This document shows positions 1 through 8,450 of a stretch of DNA of 64,000 nt, piece by piece. This stretch comes from an uncultured Desulfobacteraceae bacterium (GTDB lineage Bacteria; Desulfobacterota; Desulfobacteria; Desulfobacterales; UBA5852). Both the position numbers and the translations under genes were made by a program. Each line of letters starts with the position of its first letter. Position 1 is the stretch's first letter. The notes below the pieces were generated by a model. The model saw nothing but the letters and a program-made list of their open reading frames with translations. It ran no database searches and had not been told where the DNA came from. The DNA is taken from assembly GCA_913060875.1 (NCBI GenBank), contig CAJXSL010000005.1, positions 186,001-250,000 of the forward strand. Direction: 5' to 3'.

Positions 1-698
1 CCCTGGCCGATTTCTCACGGGCCATTGCGCTGGCCCCCACCCTGGCCGAGGCACGCTACAACCGGGGCACGGCCCATTTTCACCTGAAAAACCACGGTCG
101 TGCCATGGCGGATTTCAATGCCGCCATCGAACTGAAACCGACTTTTGTCATGGCCTACATCAACCGCAGCGGAGTCTGCATGGCCACGGGTCGGTTCGAC
201 CAGGCCATCGCGGACTGCACGGCAGCCATCGCTTTGAATCCACGAATTCCTCAGGCCTACAGCAACCTGGGAAGCGCCTATGCCCGAAAGGGCCTTTACC
301 GCCGGGCCATCGTCATTTTCAACATGGCCATGGCCCTTGGCCCCATGGATGCCGGCATCTGCTACAACCGGGCTACCGCCTATTTTTTTTCACATCAGTA
401 TGGCAAGGCCATCACCGACTTCTCCCGTGTCATCGCCCTAACACCGGAACAGGCCATGGCTTATTTCTACCGCGGCTTTGCCTATGCCGAAAGCGGGCAG
501 CCCCATCTTGCCGTGTCCGACTGTACCCGGGCCATCGCCCTGAATCCAAATCTGACAGCCGCCTATGAACTGCGGGGTGCCGTCCATATGCTGCGCCTGA
601 ACAATAAAGCCAATGCCTGCGCCGACTGGGAAAAAGCCTGCGAACTGGGCGCCTGTCGTTATTATCTCCTCTCCCGGGAAAAAGGCGATTGCCGGTAG
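1..698 (+). CDS. TPR repeat protein, 5' end outside window
   Basis: The open frame enters from the left edge (frame beginning at base 3) and stops at 698. It encodes consecutive 34-residue tetratricopeptide repeats with the usual pattern (A-x-x-x-[YF]-x-x-[RG]-G ... A-[IL]-x-D-x-[ST]-x-A-I-x-L-x-P), at least six in the visible part. TPRs form helical scaffolds for protein-protein contacts, and the partner cannot be told from the sequence. The first Met inside the window (base 105) sits in the middle of a repeat, so it is not the true start. The last about 30 residues leave the repeat pattern and contain two Cys. The true N-terminus, and any signal peptide, lie outside the window. Confidence 0.85.
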   Translation, partial: LADFSRAIALAPTLAEARYNRGTAHFHLKNHGRAMADFNAAIELKPTFVMAYINRSGVCMATGRFDQAIADCTAAIALNPRIPQAYSNLGSAYARKGLYRRAIVIFNMAMALGPMDAGICYNRATAYFFSHQYGKAITDFSRVIALTPEQAMAYFYRGFAYAESGQPHLAVSDCTRAIALNPNLTAAYELRGAVHMLRLNNKANACADWEKACELGACRYYLLSREKGDCR

Positions 699-746
699 AC
701 CGGCGACCGTGTATAGAGGCAAACGAAAGCATCCCCCCAATAACGC

Positions 747-776
747 TTGACACTCTTTCCCCCACCCCTTTAAACT
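747..776 (+). promoter_or_regulatory. Candidate sigma-70 promoter for the amidase
   Basis: TTGACA at 747-752 is followed after 18 nt by TAAACT at 771-776. It lies about 210 nt upstream of the amidase start in a stretch with no gene. The -35 is consensus and the -10 matches partly. Confidence 0.4.
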
Positions 777-983
777 TAATTCGTACGGCCCTACAGAGAC
801 GCATCCCTGCGCTTTCGAATGACATCAGTGCGGCCACTTATACCCCTTTTTGACCGGCCGTGTACCCCCCGATCGCTCAACCGGCCTTGCGTTTTCTTTT
901 GTAGGGGCATGCATTCAAGTCATCATCGCGACAGCGGCGCTTCCTGCGAGGCGAAAGCCGGAGCACTACCTGAAAGGAAACCC

Positions 984-2399
984 ATGCACCATCTTGGAGA
1001 CCTGCTGGATCTGGACGCGACCGACCAGGCGGCGCATATTCGCCGCAAGGACGTTCAACCCATTGAGCTTGTGGATGCCGCCATCGCACGCATCGAAACA
1101 CTGAATCCGAAGCTCAACGCCGTGGTGACGAAGATGTTCGACCAGGCCCGGGAGACCGCCAGGGGGAGCCTGCCGGAAGGGCCCTTCACCGGCGTGCCCT
1201 TTTTGGTGAAAGACATTCTCGGAATGTGTGCCGGAGTCCCCATGACCCTGGGGTCGGCCCTTCTGCGCAACTTTGTCCCCGACCACGACAGTGAACTGGT
1301 CCGCCGCATGAAGCGTGCCGGGCTGATTATCTTAGGGAAGACCAACGTCCCCGAATTCGGTATTCTCCCGACCACGGAGTCCACCCTGTTCGGCCCCTGC
1401 CGCAACCCCTGGAATCCGGCGCACTCCACCGGCGGCTCCAGCGGCGGGGCGGCAGCAGCGGTGGCCTCCGGCATGGTGGCCATGGCCCATGCCAACGACG
1501 GCGGCGGGTCGATCCGTATTCCGGCATCGTGCTGCGGTCTCTTCGGCCTGAAGCCGACCCGCGGGCGCAATCCGCTCGGGCCGGACTTTTCCGAAGGCTG
1601 GGGCGGGCTGGTGGCCGAGCATGCCCTCACCCGCTCGGTGCGCGACAGCGCCGCCCTCCTGGACGCTACGGCCGGGCCCGATATCGGGGATCCCTATTGG
1701 GCGCCGCCGGCAGCACGCCCCTTTCTCCGCGAGGTGGGCGCCGATCCCGGCACCCTGCGCATCGGCATCCTGACATCCCCGGACTTTCCGGTGCATAGGG
1801 ATTGCGAAAAGGCCGTCCAGGCCGGCATGGCTTTGTGCCGCGATCTCGGTCATATTCTCGAAGAAGCGCCCCTGACCCTCGACGTCAGCATCGAACACTT
1901 TTCCGCCTGTGTTAAGGTCATTATTGCGGCCGGCACGGCCTCGCTGCTCAAAATGCTGGGCGCCGCCCGCGGGCAGGTGGAGCCAGTTTCATGGGCGCTT
2001 TACGAAACCGCCCAAGGTATCGACGGGGCCGATTACGTCCTGGCCCTCGAGCAGCTGCAGCGCAGCTCCCGAGCCATTGCCCGGTGGTTCACCCGCTATG
2101 ACGTATTTATGGCCCCGGTGGTGTCGGAGCCGCCGCCGCGCCTGGGCCAATTCGACCCGACCCCGGACAACCCCCTGCAGGGCTTTGAAAAGGCCGAGCA
2201 TTATGTGCATCTGGCCCCCCTTGCCAATGTCTCCGGGCAGCCGGCCATGTCCGTCCCCTTGTATTGGAACGATGCGAACCTCCCGGTGGGGGTCCAGTTC
2301 ATGGGCCGCTTCGGCGATGAAGCCACCCTGTTCCGACTGGCGGCCCAGTTGGAATCCGCCCGGCCCTGGGCCCATCGGCGTCCCCCGGTTTCTGCCTGA
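984..2399 (+). CDS. Amidase signature family hydrolase
   Basis: A 471-residue amidase-signature (AS) enzyme that hydrolyses a carboxamide to acid and ammonia; the substrate is unknown. The Ser-cis-Ser-Lys triad is visible: Lys76 (FLVKD), the glycine/serine-rich GGSSGG at about 150-155 with the cis-Ser, and the nucleophile Ser176 in DGGGSIRIP. The length is normal for stand-alone AS amidases. The frame is open back to 819, but I chose the ATG at 984 because GAAAGGAAA lies just upstream and the family fold begins here. No GatB/GatC genes are nearby and the C-terminus looks like an acylamidase, so GatA of the amidotransferase is unlikely. The next genes encode a TetR regulator and an AcuI-like reductase; a metabolic link is possible but unproven. 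Confidence 0.87.
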   Translation: MHHLGDLLDLDATDQAAHIRRKDVQPIELVDAAIARIETLNPKLNAVVTKMFDQARETARGSLPEGPFTGVPFLVKDILGMCAGVPMTLGSALLRNFVPDHDSELVRRMKRAGLIILGKTNVPEFGILPTTESTLFGPCRNPWNPAHSTGGSSGGAAAAVASGMVAMAHANDGGGSIRIPASCCGLFGLKPTRGRNPLGPDFSEGWGGLVAEHALTRSVRDSAALLDATAGPDIGDPYWAPPAARPFLREVGADPGTLRIGILTSPDFPVHRDCEKAVQAGMALCRDLGHILEEAPLTLDVSIEHFSACVKVIIAAGTASLLKMLGAARGQVEPVSWALYETAQGIDGADYVLALEQLQRSSRAIARWFTRYDVFMAPVVSEPPPRLGQFDPTPDNPLQGFEKAEHYVHLAPLANVSGQPAMSVPLYWNDANLPVGVQFMGRFGDEATLFRLAAQLESARPWAHRRPPVSA

Positions 2400-2412
2400 G
2401 CCTGTTGGCTGC

Positions 2413-2452
2413 CCCACAAATCAGACGGTCGGTTGACATCCTGATTTGTGGG
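2413..2452. repeat. 12-bp perfect inverted repeat enclosing a -35 box
   Basis: The arms CCCACAAATCAG (2413-2424) and CTGATTTGTGGG (2441-2452) are exact reverse complements separated by 16 nt. The loop contains TTGACA (2433-2438), the likely -35 of the downstream tetR-acuI transcript. There is no T-tract after it, so it is not a classical terminator. It may be an operator or an RNA hairpin at the amidase 3' end. Confidence 0.6.
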
Positions 2453-2475
2453 TGGTAGGTGAGACCGACCGGTCT
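2433..2475 (+). promoter_or_regulatory. Putative promoter and TetR operator for the tetR-acuI operon
   Basis: TTGACA (2433-2438) is followed about 17 nt later by a weak -10 (TAGGTG region, 2456-2461). Immediately downstream is AGACC-GACC-GGTCT (2462-2475), whose core GACCGGTC is a perfect palindrome. AGACC/GGTCT half-sites are typical of several TetR-family operators such as the NemR box. The position fits autorepression by the regulator encoded directly downstream. Confidence 0.45.
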
Positions 2476-2503
2476 GTCTGACAACCTTTTTGGGCATGAA
2501 GCC

Positions 2504-3145
2504 ATGAATCTCAAAGAACACATTCTGGAAGAATCCCTGAAGCTGTTTTCGCTCAAAGGGTTTCTGAGCACCTCCATGAGCGACATCCTGAAGGCCTGCG
2601 ACACGTCCAAAGGCGGTTTCTATAACCATTTTGCCAGCAAGGAAGCCTTATTGTTCGAGGTCATCGATCGGGCACGCCGCAACTGGCGTGCGAAAAACCT
2701 GGATGGTCTCGAGGCCGTCGCCAGTCCGCTGGGCCGGATCAAACGACTCCTGCAGAATTACCGCGACCGCTACCTGAAGGACACCGGAAATATGCCCGGG
2801 GGATGCCCCTTCATCATGCTGGCCGTGGAGTTGGCCGACCAACACGCCGGCATCGCTCAAGAACTCAACCGAGGGTTTTCAGGTTTGAAAAACAAAATCC
2901 AACGGTTGCTGGTCAGGGCCCAGAGCGCCGGTGAAATCGGCCCGGAAGTGAACACGGCGAATGTTGCCGAAATGCTCTTTGCCGGCATGCTGGGCGCCTC
3001 GGTGATGTTCGGATTGGACAAATCATTTGAAGGGCTCGATGCCAGAATCAACAGCCTGATCGCCTATCTGGACGAACTGGGCAATGCAAGCCCGCATAAA
3101 CAAGCCACCCCAACCGTCAATTCAAGCCAAGGGAGCAACCCATGA
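2504..3145 (+). CDS. TetR/AcrR family transcriptional regulator
   Basis: A 213-residue one-component repressor. Residues about 1-50 form the TetR HTH domain, with the recognition segment around TSKGGFYNHF (residues 34-43) followed by SKEALL. The C-terminal 150 residues are the helical ligand-binding domain, which includes a Cys (PGGCPF). I chose the second Met of the open frame (2504) because the HTH domain starts there; the Shine-Dalgarno is weak. The stop codon overlaps the ATG of the reductase gene (ATGA), so the two are probably translationally coupled. A palindromic AGACC-N4-GGTCT site lies about 30 nt upstream. By analogy with acuR-acuI of Rhodobacter it could respond to acrylate-type ligands; this is inference. 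Confidence 0.88.
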   Translation: MNLKEHILEESLKLFSLKGFLSTSMSDILKACDTSKGGFYNHFASKEALLFEVIDRARRNWRAKNLDGLEAVASPLGRIKRLLQNYRDRYLKDTGNMPGGCPFIMLAVELADQHAGIAQELNRGFSGLKNKIQRLLVRAQSAGEIGPEVNTANVAEMLFAGMLGASVMFGLDKSFEGLDARINSLIAYLDELGNASPHKQATPTVNSSQGSNP

Positions 3146-4146
3146 CACTACCGAATGAATTCAAAGCGCTGGTCGTCACGGAAAGCGACGACAAACAATT
3201 CCTGAGGACCGTCGAAACCAAGACCATCGACGACCTGCCCGCGGGGGACGTGGTCGTGCAGGTGAACTATTCGTCCCTCAACTACAAAGACGTATTGTCC
3301 GCCACAGGGAATCGCGGCGTCACACGCAGCTATCCCCACACCCCGGGCATCGACGCCGCCGGCATCGTGTCCGCCAGCACGGATGCCCGCTTCAAGCCGG
3401 GGGACGAGGTCATCGTCACCTCCTATGACTTGGGGATGAACACCGCCGGAGGGTTTGGGCAGTATATCCGGGTGCCGGCTGACTGGGTGGTGCCGCTGCC
3501 CCCGGGGCTGACCCTGCGCGAGGCCATGATCTACGGCACCGCCGGATTCACGGCGGCGCTTTCCGTGCATCAAATGATCGCCAACGGCGTCCGGCCGGGG
3601 GACGGTGATATCCTGGTATCGGGCGCCACCGGCGGCGTCGGCAGCATGGCCGTGGCGATTCTGGCCAAGAGCGGGTATGCCGTGACGGCCGTCAACGGGA
3701 AGACGGATGCCACCGACTACCTGACGGCCATCGGCGCCCAGGCGGTGATCAGCATCGAAGATGCCAGCGACACCAGCAGCCGCCCCATGCTGAAGGGCCT
3801 CTGGGCAGGTGTCATCGATGCCGTGGGCGGCGATATCCTGGCCACCGCCATTAAATCCATGCAGCCTTATGGGACGGTCACCTGCTGCGGCAACGTGGCC
3901 TCCCCGGACCTGCCGCTCAATGTCTACCCCTTTATTCTGCGGGGGGTGACCCTCATCGGCATCGATTCCCAGAACTGCCCCATGCCGCTGCGGCAGGACG
4001 TCTGGCAGAAAATTGCCTCGGACTGGAAGGTCGACGGGCTGGATACCCTGGCCACCGAGGCGTCCTTTGATGAACTGGACCAGCGCATCGACATGATGAT
4101 CCAGAGAAAGCACAGAGGCCGCACGATCATCCGCATGACCGATTGA
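3142..4146 (+). CDS. acuI: AcuI/YhdH-type acryloyl-CoA reductase (NADPH), MDR superfamily
   Basis: A 334-residue zinc-independent medium-chain reductase. The N-terminal GroES-like half carries SSLNYKD (44-50) and HTPGIDAAG (66-74), signatures of the YhdH/AcuI branch. The Rossmann half carries GATGGVGSMA for NADPH binding. AcuI reduces the toxic electrophile acryloyl-CoA to propionyl-CoA. The length matches E. coli AcuI (about 324). The start codon overlaps the tetR stop, and a strong hairpin terminator follows, so tetR-acuI looks like a closed two-gene operon. Other enoyl-thioester or quinone reductases of the family are possible alternatives. Confidence 0.82.
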   Translation: MTLPNEFKALVVTESDDKQFLRTVETKTIDDLPAGDVVVQVNYSSLNYKDVLSATGNRGVTRSYPHTPGIDAAGIVSASTDARFKPGDEVIVTSYDLGMNTAGGFGQYIRVPADWVVPLPPGLTLREAMIYGTAGFTAALSVHQMIANGVRPGDGDILVSGATGGVGSMAVAILAKSGYAVTAVNGKTDATDYLTAIGAQAVISIEDASDTSSRPMLKGLWAGVIDAVGGDILATAIKSMQPYGTVTCCGNVASPDLPLNVYPFILRGVTLIGIDSQNCPMPLRQDVWQKIASDWKVDGLDTLATEASFDELDQRIDMMIQRKHRGRTIIRMTD

Positions 4147-4175
4147 TACGGGCCAAATTTATTTGCCCATCTAAC

Positions 4176-4216
4176 GAGAAAAAGGCGCCGCATGCGGTCA
4201 TGCGGCGCCTTTTCTC
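4176..4216. terminator. Bidirectional intrinsic terminator between acuI and asd
   Basis: GAGAAAAAGGCGCCGCATG (4176 onward) pairs with CATGCGGCGCCTTTTCTC ending at 4216 around a 4-nt CGGT loop. A/T-rich flanks on both arms allow it to act on the rightward acuI transcript and the leftward asd transcript, which converge here. Confidence 0.85.
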
Positions 4217-4249
4217 ATCCGGTCAGGGCACTCGGTTTGCCTTTAGCCC

Positions 4250-5368
4250 TCAGGCCTTTTCCTCCAGAAGAATGCGCAGCATCCGCCGCAGGGGTTCGGC
4301 CGCCCCCCAAAGGAGCTGGTCGCCCACCGAGAAAGCGGTCAGGTATTCCGGCCCCATGTTCAGTTTGCGAAGACGGCCCACCGGCACGGACAGGGTGCCC
4401 GTCACCTTGGCCGGGGTCAGCGCCTGCAGGGTAATGTCCTTCTCATTCGGCACCACCGACACCCATTCATTGTGGTCGGCAATCAAGGCCTCGATCTCAT
4501 CCAGCGGCAGGTCACGGGTCAGTTTGATGGTAAACGCCTGACTGTGGCAGCGCATGGATCCAATGCGCACGCACTGGCCGTCAATGGGAATCGGATTGGC
4601 CTCACGCCCCAGGATTTTATTGGTTTCGGCATAGCCTTTCCATTCCTCCTTGGTCTGACCGCTTTCCATGGGCCGGTCAATCCAGGGAATCAAACTGGCC
4701 GCCAGCGGGGCCCCGAATTTTGCCGTCGGGAAGGCATCGCTGCGGATCGTGTGCGTGACCTGCTGGTCCAGCGCTTTGATGGCCGTGGCCGGATCGTCCA
4801 GCAGCGCGGCGGCATCCGAACCGATATGCCGCATCTGGGCCACGAGTTCCCGCATATTTTGAGCCCCGGCGCCGGAAGCCGCCTGGTAGGTCATCGATGT
4901 CATCCATTCCACCAGGTCCTTTTCGAAAATTCCCCCCAGGGCCATGAGCATGAGGGAAACGGTGCAGTTACCGCCGACAAATGCTTTGATGCCCCCGGCC
5001 AGGGCCTTGTCGATCACCTGCCGGTTGACCGGATCGAGGATGATCACGCCGGCCGGGTCCATCCGCAGGGTCGAGGCCGCATCGACCCAGAAGCCCTGCC
5101 AGCCGTTCTGGCGCAGCTGGGGATACACCTTTTCCGTATAACTGCCGCCCTGGCAGGACACGATAATGTCCATTCCGGTCAGGCGCTCCAGGTTGTAGGC
5201 GTCTTCCACCAGGGGGACATCGAAGCCCACCGCCGGCCCCGCCTGCCCGACCTGGGAGGTTGAAAAGAAAAGCGGATCGAAGCCGTTAAAATCGTTTTCT
5301 GCCAGCATCCGGTCCATAAGGACCGAGCCGACCATCCCCCGCCATCCGATAAAGCCGACACGTGTCAT
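4250..5368 (-). CDS. asd: Aspartate-semialdehyde dehydrogenase
   Basis: A 372-residue enzyme of the proteobacterial Asd type (E. coli 367) that reduces beta-aspartyl phosphate to aspartate semialdehyde with NADPH, for Lys, Met, Thr and diaminopimelate synthesis. Visible are the N-terminal nucleotide motif [11 protein letters not shown] (5-15), SCQGGSYT (71-78), and the catalytic Cys135 in GGNCTVSLM. The frame is open to 5407, but the ATG at 5368 has AAGGAG 8 nt upstream and begins exactly at the family N-terminus. It is preceded on its strand by a terminator-like hairpin (5425-5469) and ends at a bidirectional terminator, so it is probably monocistronic. Confidence 0.96.
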   Translation of the reverse strand: MTRVGFIGWRGMVGSVLMDRMLAENDFNGFDPLFFSTSQVGQAGPAVGFDVPLVEDAYNLERLTGMDIIVSCQGGSYTEKVYPQLRQNGWQGFWVDAASTLRMDPAGVIILDPVNRQVIDKALAGGIKAFVGGNCTVSLMLMALGGIFEKDLVEWMTSMTYQAASGAGAQNMRELVAQMRHIGSDAAALLDDPATAIKALDQQVTHTIRSDAFPTAKFGAPLAASLIPWIDRPMESGQTKEEWKGYAETNKILGREANPIPIDGQCVRIGSMRCHSQAFTIKLTRDLPLDEIEALIADHNEWVSVVPNEKDITLQALTPAKVTGTLSVPVGRLRKLNMGPEYLTAFSVGDQLLWGAAEPLRRMLRILLEEKA

Positions 5369-5424
5369 CACCTTTGCTCCTTGTTCATTGTATCGTTCAT
5401 GGCACACCCCATAGAAGCGATCTC

Positions 5425-5469
5425 AAAAAAAAAGCCTCCGCGAACCCGTTGCTGGTTCAGAGAGGCTTT
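5425..5469 (-). terminator. Terminator hairpin 60 nt upstream of asd
   Basis: Read leftward, AAAGCCTC (complement of 5462-5469) pairs with GAGGCTTT (complement of 5431-5438), with an inner GAACC/GGTTC stem, followed by a run of nine T (complement of 5425-5433). It is a textbook intrinsic terminator in the asd direction. It may end the transcript of the small upstream genes or act as an attenuator in an asd leader. Confidence 0.75.
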
Positions 5470-5490
5470 GATCTGCGCTGTGTGCTGTCG

Positions 5491-5697
5491 CTAATGCCGT
5501 TTTCCGAACCGACCTTTTCCCGGGCGGGTCATCCGTTTGGTGCCCCGCTTGGTCATCGTGTCAGGTTTGAGTGTGGTCCGGCAGCCCGTTGGCATGGTTT
5601 CAGCTTTCAAATTGTTTAGGGTCGCGCGTATGGTTTCGGTTACTCTCCTGCAATCCATTCCAAAAGTCAACCTCTCGGGCACTTTTTCCCACGGCAT
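5491..5697 (-). CDS. Possible small basic protein, doubtful
   Basis: A 68-codon open frame ending just before the terminator at 5425-5469. The C-terminus is strongly basic (RPGKGRFGKRH). A GGGGGA element lies about 10 nt before the ATG. I do not recognise the family. The position between a small membrane-protein gene and a good terminator suggests something is transcribed here, but a non-coding RNA or UTR would explain it equally well. Confidence 0.25.
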   Translation of the reverse strand: MPWEKVPERLTFGMDCRRVTETIRATLNNLKAETMPTGCRTTLKPDTMTKRGTKRMTRPGKGRFGKRH

Positions 5698-5724
5698 GGT
5701 CAGATCGGTCCCCCATGCTGCAGA

Positions 5725-5982
5725 TCACGCCAGCAGCCGGGCTGCCAAAACGGCCAATCCCAGCAATCCAAGACCCGCAGCCATACAGAGGAGACCCAAC
5801 TGCCGGTTGGTCATCCGCGGCCGGGTACGCCGGGGCGGCCGTTCGGGGTGCTTATGGGCATGCGGCGCGGCGTAGAGATCTTCTACTTCGCGGGATGGCA
5901 GGTAGTCCAAATCCCAGTGGGTGGTCCGGCGGACTTTATCGCGTTCAACCGAAACGCGTTTTTTCCCGGCGATATTGGTCAT
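5725..5982 (-). CDS. Small protein with one C-terminal membrane helix
   Basis: An 85-residue protein, not recognised. The first 60 residues are polar and basic (start MTNIAGKKRVSVERDK, a stretch rich in H/P/R near the middle). The last about 22 residues (LGLLCMAAGLGLLGLAVLAA) form a single hydrophobic helix, so it looks tail-anchored in the inner membrane. The frame is open to 6012, where a TTG preceded by GAAGGG is an alternative start. It lies downstream of the PPOX-fold gene on the same strand with about 60 nt between them, so they may be cotranscribed. Confidence 0.55.
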   Translation of the reverse strand: MTNIAGKKRVSVERDKVRRTTHWDLDYLPSREVEDLYAAPHAHKHPERPPRRTRPRMTNRQLGLLCMAAGLGLLGLAVLAARLLA

Positions 5983-6041
5983 GGCAAAAACCGCTGTAAA
6001 GCGCGGCCCCAAAACCCTTCTTTTTTTCGGATTCGAAAAGC

Positions 6042-6452
6042 TCAGGTCGCGTCCGGCGGCGCGATCAGCGGCCTCACATCGGTCACTTTAAAACGGATGG
6101 CCGCAACGATGGCGTTGGCGGATCGATTGCCGGCCACCTTGCGGATGTTCTCCCGGAAAGAATCCAGCAATTCGCCATAGCGCTCGAAGGCATCCAGTTC
6201 GAGATACAGCCGCACGCCCTTCCAATCCGTGGGGGATTCCCCGGGTTCAATCACGATGAAACTGGCTTTGGGGTTTTCCTGAAGGTACTGGAACGATCGG
6301 TTGTCACCAACGGCCATGATGACCGTATCTTCGTCGATCATGCGCGGCGATCCGAAAACGGCCGCATTGACATCGCCTTTTTTATTGGCCGTGGCCAGGG
6401 CGCCAATCCGTGTTTTCTTATTGAACATTTTCATCACGTGTTTACGATCCAT
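6042..6452 (-). CDS. Pyridoxamine 5'-phosphate oxidase-like FMN-binding protein
   Basis: A 136-residue split-barrel flavin-binding protein of the PPOX-like superfamily. The fold signature runs from TRIGALATANKKGDVNAAV (15-33) through the strand DTVIMAVG to KASFIVIEPG and LYLELDAFERYG. These small proteins bind FMN, F420 or haem and act as reductases or oxidoreductases; the substrate cannot be read from sequence. The start ATG at 6452 is the first Met. Upstream lies a GGGGGTATACCCCC palindrome that may be regulatory. Confidence 0.78.
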   Translation of the reverse strand: MDRKHVMKMFNKKTRIGALATANKKGDVNAAVFGSPRMIDEDTVIMAVGDNRSFQYLQENPKASFIVIEPGESPTDWKGVRLYLELDAFERYGELLDSFRENIRKVAGNRSANAIVAAIRFKVTDVRPLIAPPDAT

Positions 6453-6568
6453 GGCGTCACCTCGTCTTTAATAGGGTGGAGACTCTATGAATGAGGATAA
6501 TACCGATCGGAGACCAGGCAACCAGGCACTGGCGGCGATGGCCGCCAACATGAACTCGGCACCTATGA

Positions 6569-6582
6569 GGGGGTATACCCCC
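6569..6582. promoter_or_regulatory. Perfect 14-bp palindrome GGGGGTATACCCCC
   Basis: It is self-complementary over 14 bp and lies about 117 nt upstream of the PPOX-fold gene start in a gene-free stretch (6453-6997). It may be an operator. No partner regulator is evident. Confidence 0.35.
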
Positions 6583-6732
6583 CAAAAAGCGCACCATTTT
6601 TTATCGATTGAAAAACCCATTCCGAGAACTACATTAAGTTTGTGACCCTGCAAACGGGTATATATCCGGGCCCGAACGACCCGGCTTTGGGTTCCCCCTG
6701 GAAGGGGGGGTGCTCCAATAGCGAGAAACAAT

Positions 6733-6855
6733 AGGCGTCAGGAGACAGAATTCAGGAGCCAGAAGGATTTTGATGTCGCTTCGCTCCGTCTTTTGGAAAA
6801 ATAACAAATGAGCCGAGGGCGATGACTTTATTCTGACTTCTGGATTCTGACGCCT
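6733..6855. repeat. Long imperfect inverted repeat in gene-free stretch
   Basis: AGGCGTCAG (6733-6741) pairs exactly with CTGACGCCT (6847-6855), and CCAGAAG (6759-6765) pairs with CTTCTGG (6837-6843). Both arms are built from purine-rich units resembling TCAG-GAG-CAGAATTCAG. They enclose about 70 nt. It looks like a decayed intergenic repeat. The rest of 6453-6997 shows no convincing gene. Confidence 0.45.
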
Positions 6856-6997
6856 GAATTCCTATACGACGATTACGGCGGAGCCAATGATCTCTGACCT
6901 GGCCCACAGGACCAGGTTTTCTGGACCGAATAAACAACAAAATCAGCAGGCAATACACCAGCGTAAGGCATATATCTTCGGCACATCAGGAGGCACT

Positions 6998-7492
6998 ATG
7001 GCAGACAATTCCAACTCTAAAAAGGCCGCGATGTTCATGGCCATCTTGCTCAGTGCCCTCATCCTCAGCGCATGTGGCGGCAAAAATTGGTTCTCCTACA
7101 CGGGCAGGGAAGCCAAGCCCGAAAACCGCTTCACCTTAAACGAGGGCGGCCCCCATGCCGTTATCTGGCATTCCCCCGATTTCGAGCTGCATTATCGCTA
7201 TCGTCTCGAAAACAATCGATTGACCGTGGAAGGACAGGTGGTCCGCCAGAACCGGATCAAGCATTTTCACCAGATCAAGGCGAGGATCAACATCCACATG
7301 CTCGACGCCAACGGGATCATCCTCGACACTCACCGCCTGTGGTCCCAGAATGGTTCCGACGTATACGGCGGGCTCAGATGGACGTTTCACAAGAGTTGGC
7401 CGCTTCCGCCGGGGAACCGGGCCGTCGGTTTCAGTTTCAGCGGCACGGCTGGCGACAACGACACCGATTGGGAGTTCTGGCAAACACCCTGA
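6998..7492 (+). CDS. Small lipoprotein of unknown function
   Basis: A 164-residue protein with a clear lipoprotein signal: charged start (MADNSNSKK), hydrophobic core, and lipobox LSAC followed by GG (Cys about 27), so it should be lipid-anchored after SPase II cleavage. The mature part is beta-rich, with segments such as HAVIWHSPDFELHYRYRLEN and a tryptophan-rich end, and may form a small beta-sandwich. The start ATG at 6998 has AGGAGG 6 nt upstream; the frame open to 6887 is therefore not used. I do not recognise a family. It stands alone, with a weak hairpin and a short T run after it (about 7552-7569). Confidence 0.8.
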   Translation: MADNSNSKKAAMFMAILLSALILSACGGKNWFSYTGREAKPENRFTLNEGGPHAVIWHSPDFELHYRYRLENNRLTVEGQVVRQNRIKHFHQIKARINIHMLDANGIILDTHRLWSQNGSDVYGGLRWTFHKSWPLPPGNRAVGFSFSGTAGDNDTDWEFWQTP

Positions 7493-7760
7493 ACCGCATT
7501 CCCTGGTAACAATAATTCATTATGGATCATGCTTCACCGACCTCAGTTAAGCCCCGCTGCGGGTTTTCCATGTGCAGGGCCGGGTCAAACATCCACCGCT
7601 ATTTCTCCCACTCGCTTTGGCAGGTTCATTATGGCCCAGCGTCATAATGCATTGCATTGACCTGCAGCCCTGTGCTTTATATGGTGGTAGGGCGTCGCCA
7701 AGCCCCTTCTTCGAAGCCCATGAAGACCCGCAAGGGTTGATCGGCACAAAAGGGACCATC

Positions 7761-8450
7761 ATGATGAAAACATTCGCCCGCTCTAAATTCGTGGCATGGA
7801 TGATGGCTATTTTGCTGGCAACGCCCGCGCTGACAGCAATAGCGGAAGAGACTTCACCGGAGGCCATCGACGTCCGCTGGGTGATGGCCGGAATGGCCAG
7901 GGACGCCGATGGGTCACGACCCGTCACCGTTCCGCCGAAGGCCCGTCTGCGCACCGGTGACAAGTTGAAAATGTACTTGAAAACGCGCCACCCCTGTTAT
8001 TTCTATTTATTTCATCAGGGACCGGACAGCCGGCTGACATTGCTCTTTCCACCATCGCTGCCGACCAAAGCCCTCAACGGCGGCGCCCGCATGACGATCC
8101 CCGCAGAAGGGCAGTGGTTCGAACTGGACGAACAGACCGGCACCGAAACCTTCCATGTGCTGGTCTCCGCCACACCGCTGCGGTCCATCGAGACCCTGTA
8201 TCGTGACTACCAGCAACAGGGAAGTGAAAACGATACCGCCTACATGCGGCTGCTCGCGGCGATCGAGCGCCTCCAATTAAAGCAGCGTCCCCTGACCAGC
8301 AAAGCGGAACGGCCGATTTCCATCGGTGGCACCATTCGCGGTGCCGGGGACAAAGACAAGGCCTCCGAAGAAAGCCGGCTGGATCATCTTGCGGAAGACA
8401 TTGCCGCAACCAACGTTTTCTGCAGGACCTACACAATTGAGCACCACTAG
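7761..8450 (+). CDS. Secreted DUF4384-domain protein
   Basis: A 229-residue exported protein. An N-terminal signal peptide (about residues 1-28, ending ALTAIAEE) is followed by a DUF4384-type domain: RLRTGDKLKMYLKTRH, then HPCYFYLFHQGPDSRLTLLFP and an AEGQWFELDEQTGTE segment. DUF4384 domains often occur with serine/threonine kinases, caspase-like or stress-signalling proteins in the envelope. ATG at 7761 follows AAAAGGG; ATG 7764 is possible. The 3' end overlaps the likely TTG start of the CHASE2-PP2C gene by 14 nt, so the two are probably coupled and work together. Confidence 0.78.
   Translation: MMKTFARSKFVAWMMAILLATPALTAIAEETSPEAIDVRWVMAGMARDADGSRPVTVPPKARLRTGDKLKMYLKTRHPCYFYLFHQGPDSRLTLLFPPSLPTKALNGGARMTIPAEGQWFELDEQTGTETFHVLVSATPLRSIETLYRDYQQQGSENDTAYMRLLAAIERLQLKQRPLTSKAERPISIGGTIRGAGDKDKASEESRLDHLAEDIAATNVFCRTYTIEHH

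Noticed and set aside
5370-5470. Lysine riboswitch in the asd leader
   Set aside because: The L-box consensus segments are absent; only a terminator hairpin is seen.
6468-6731. 87-codon leftward frame with TTG start
   Set aside because: No Shine-Dalgarno, no family pattern, and it runs through palindromic intergenic sequence.
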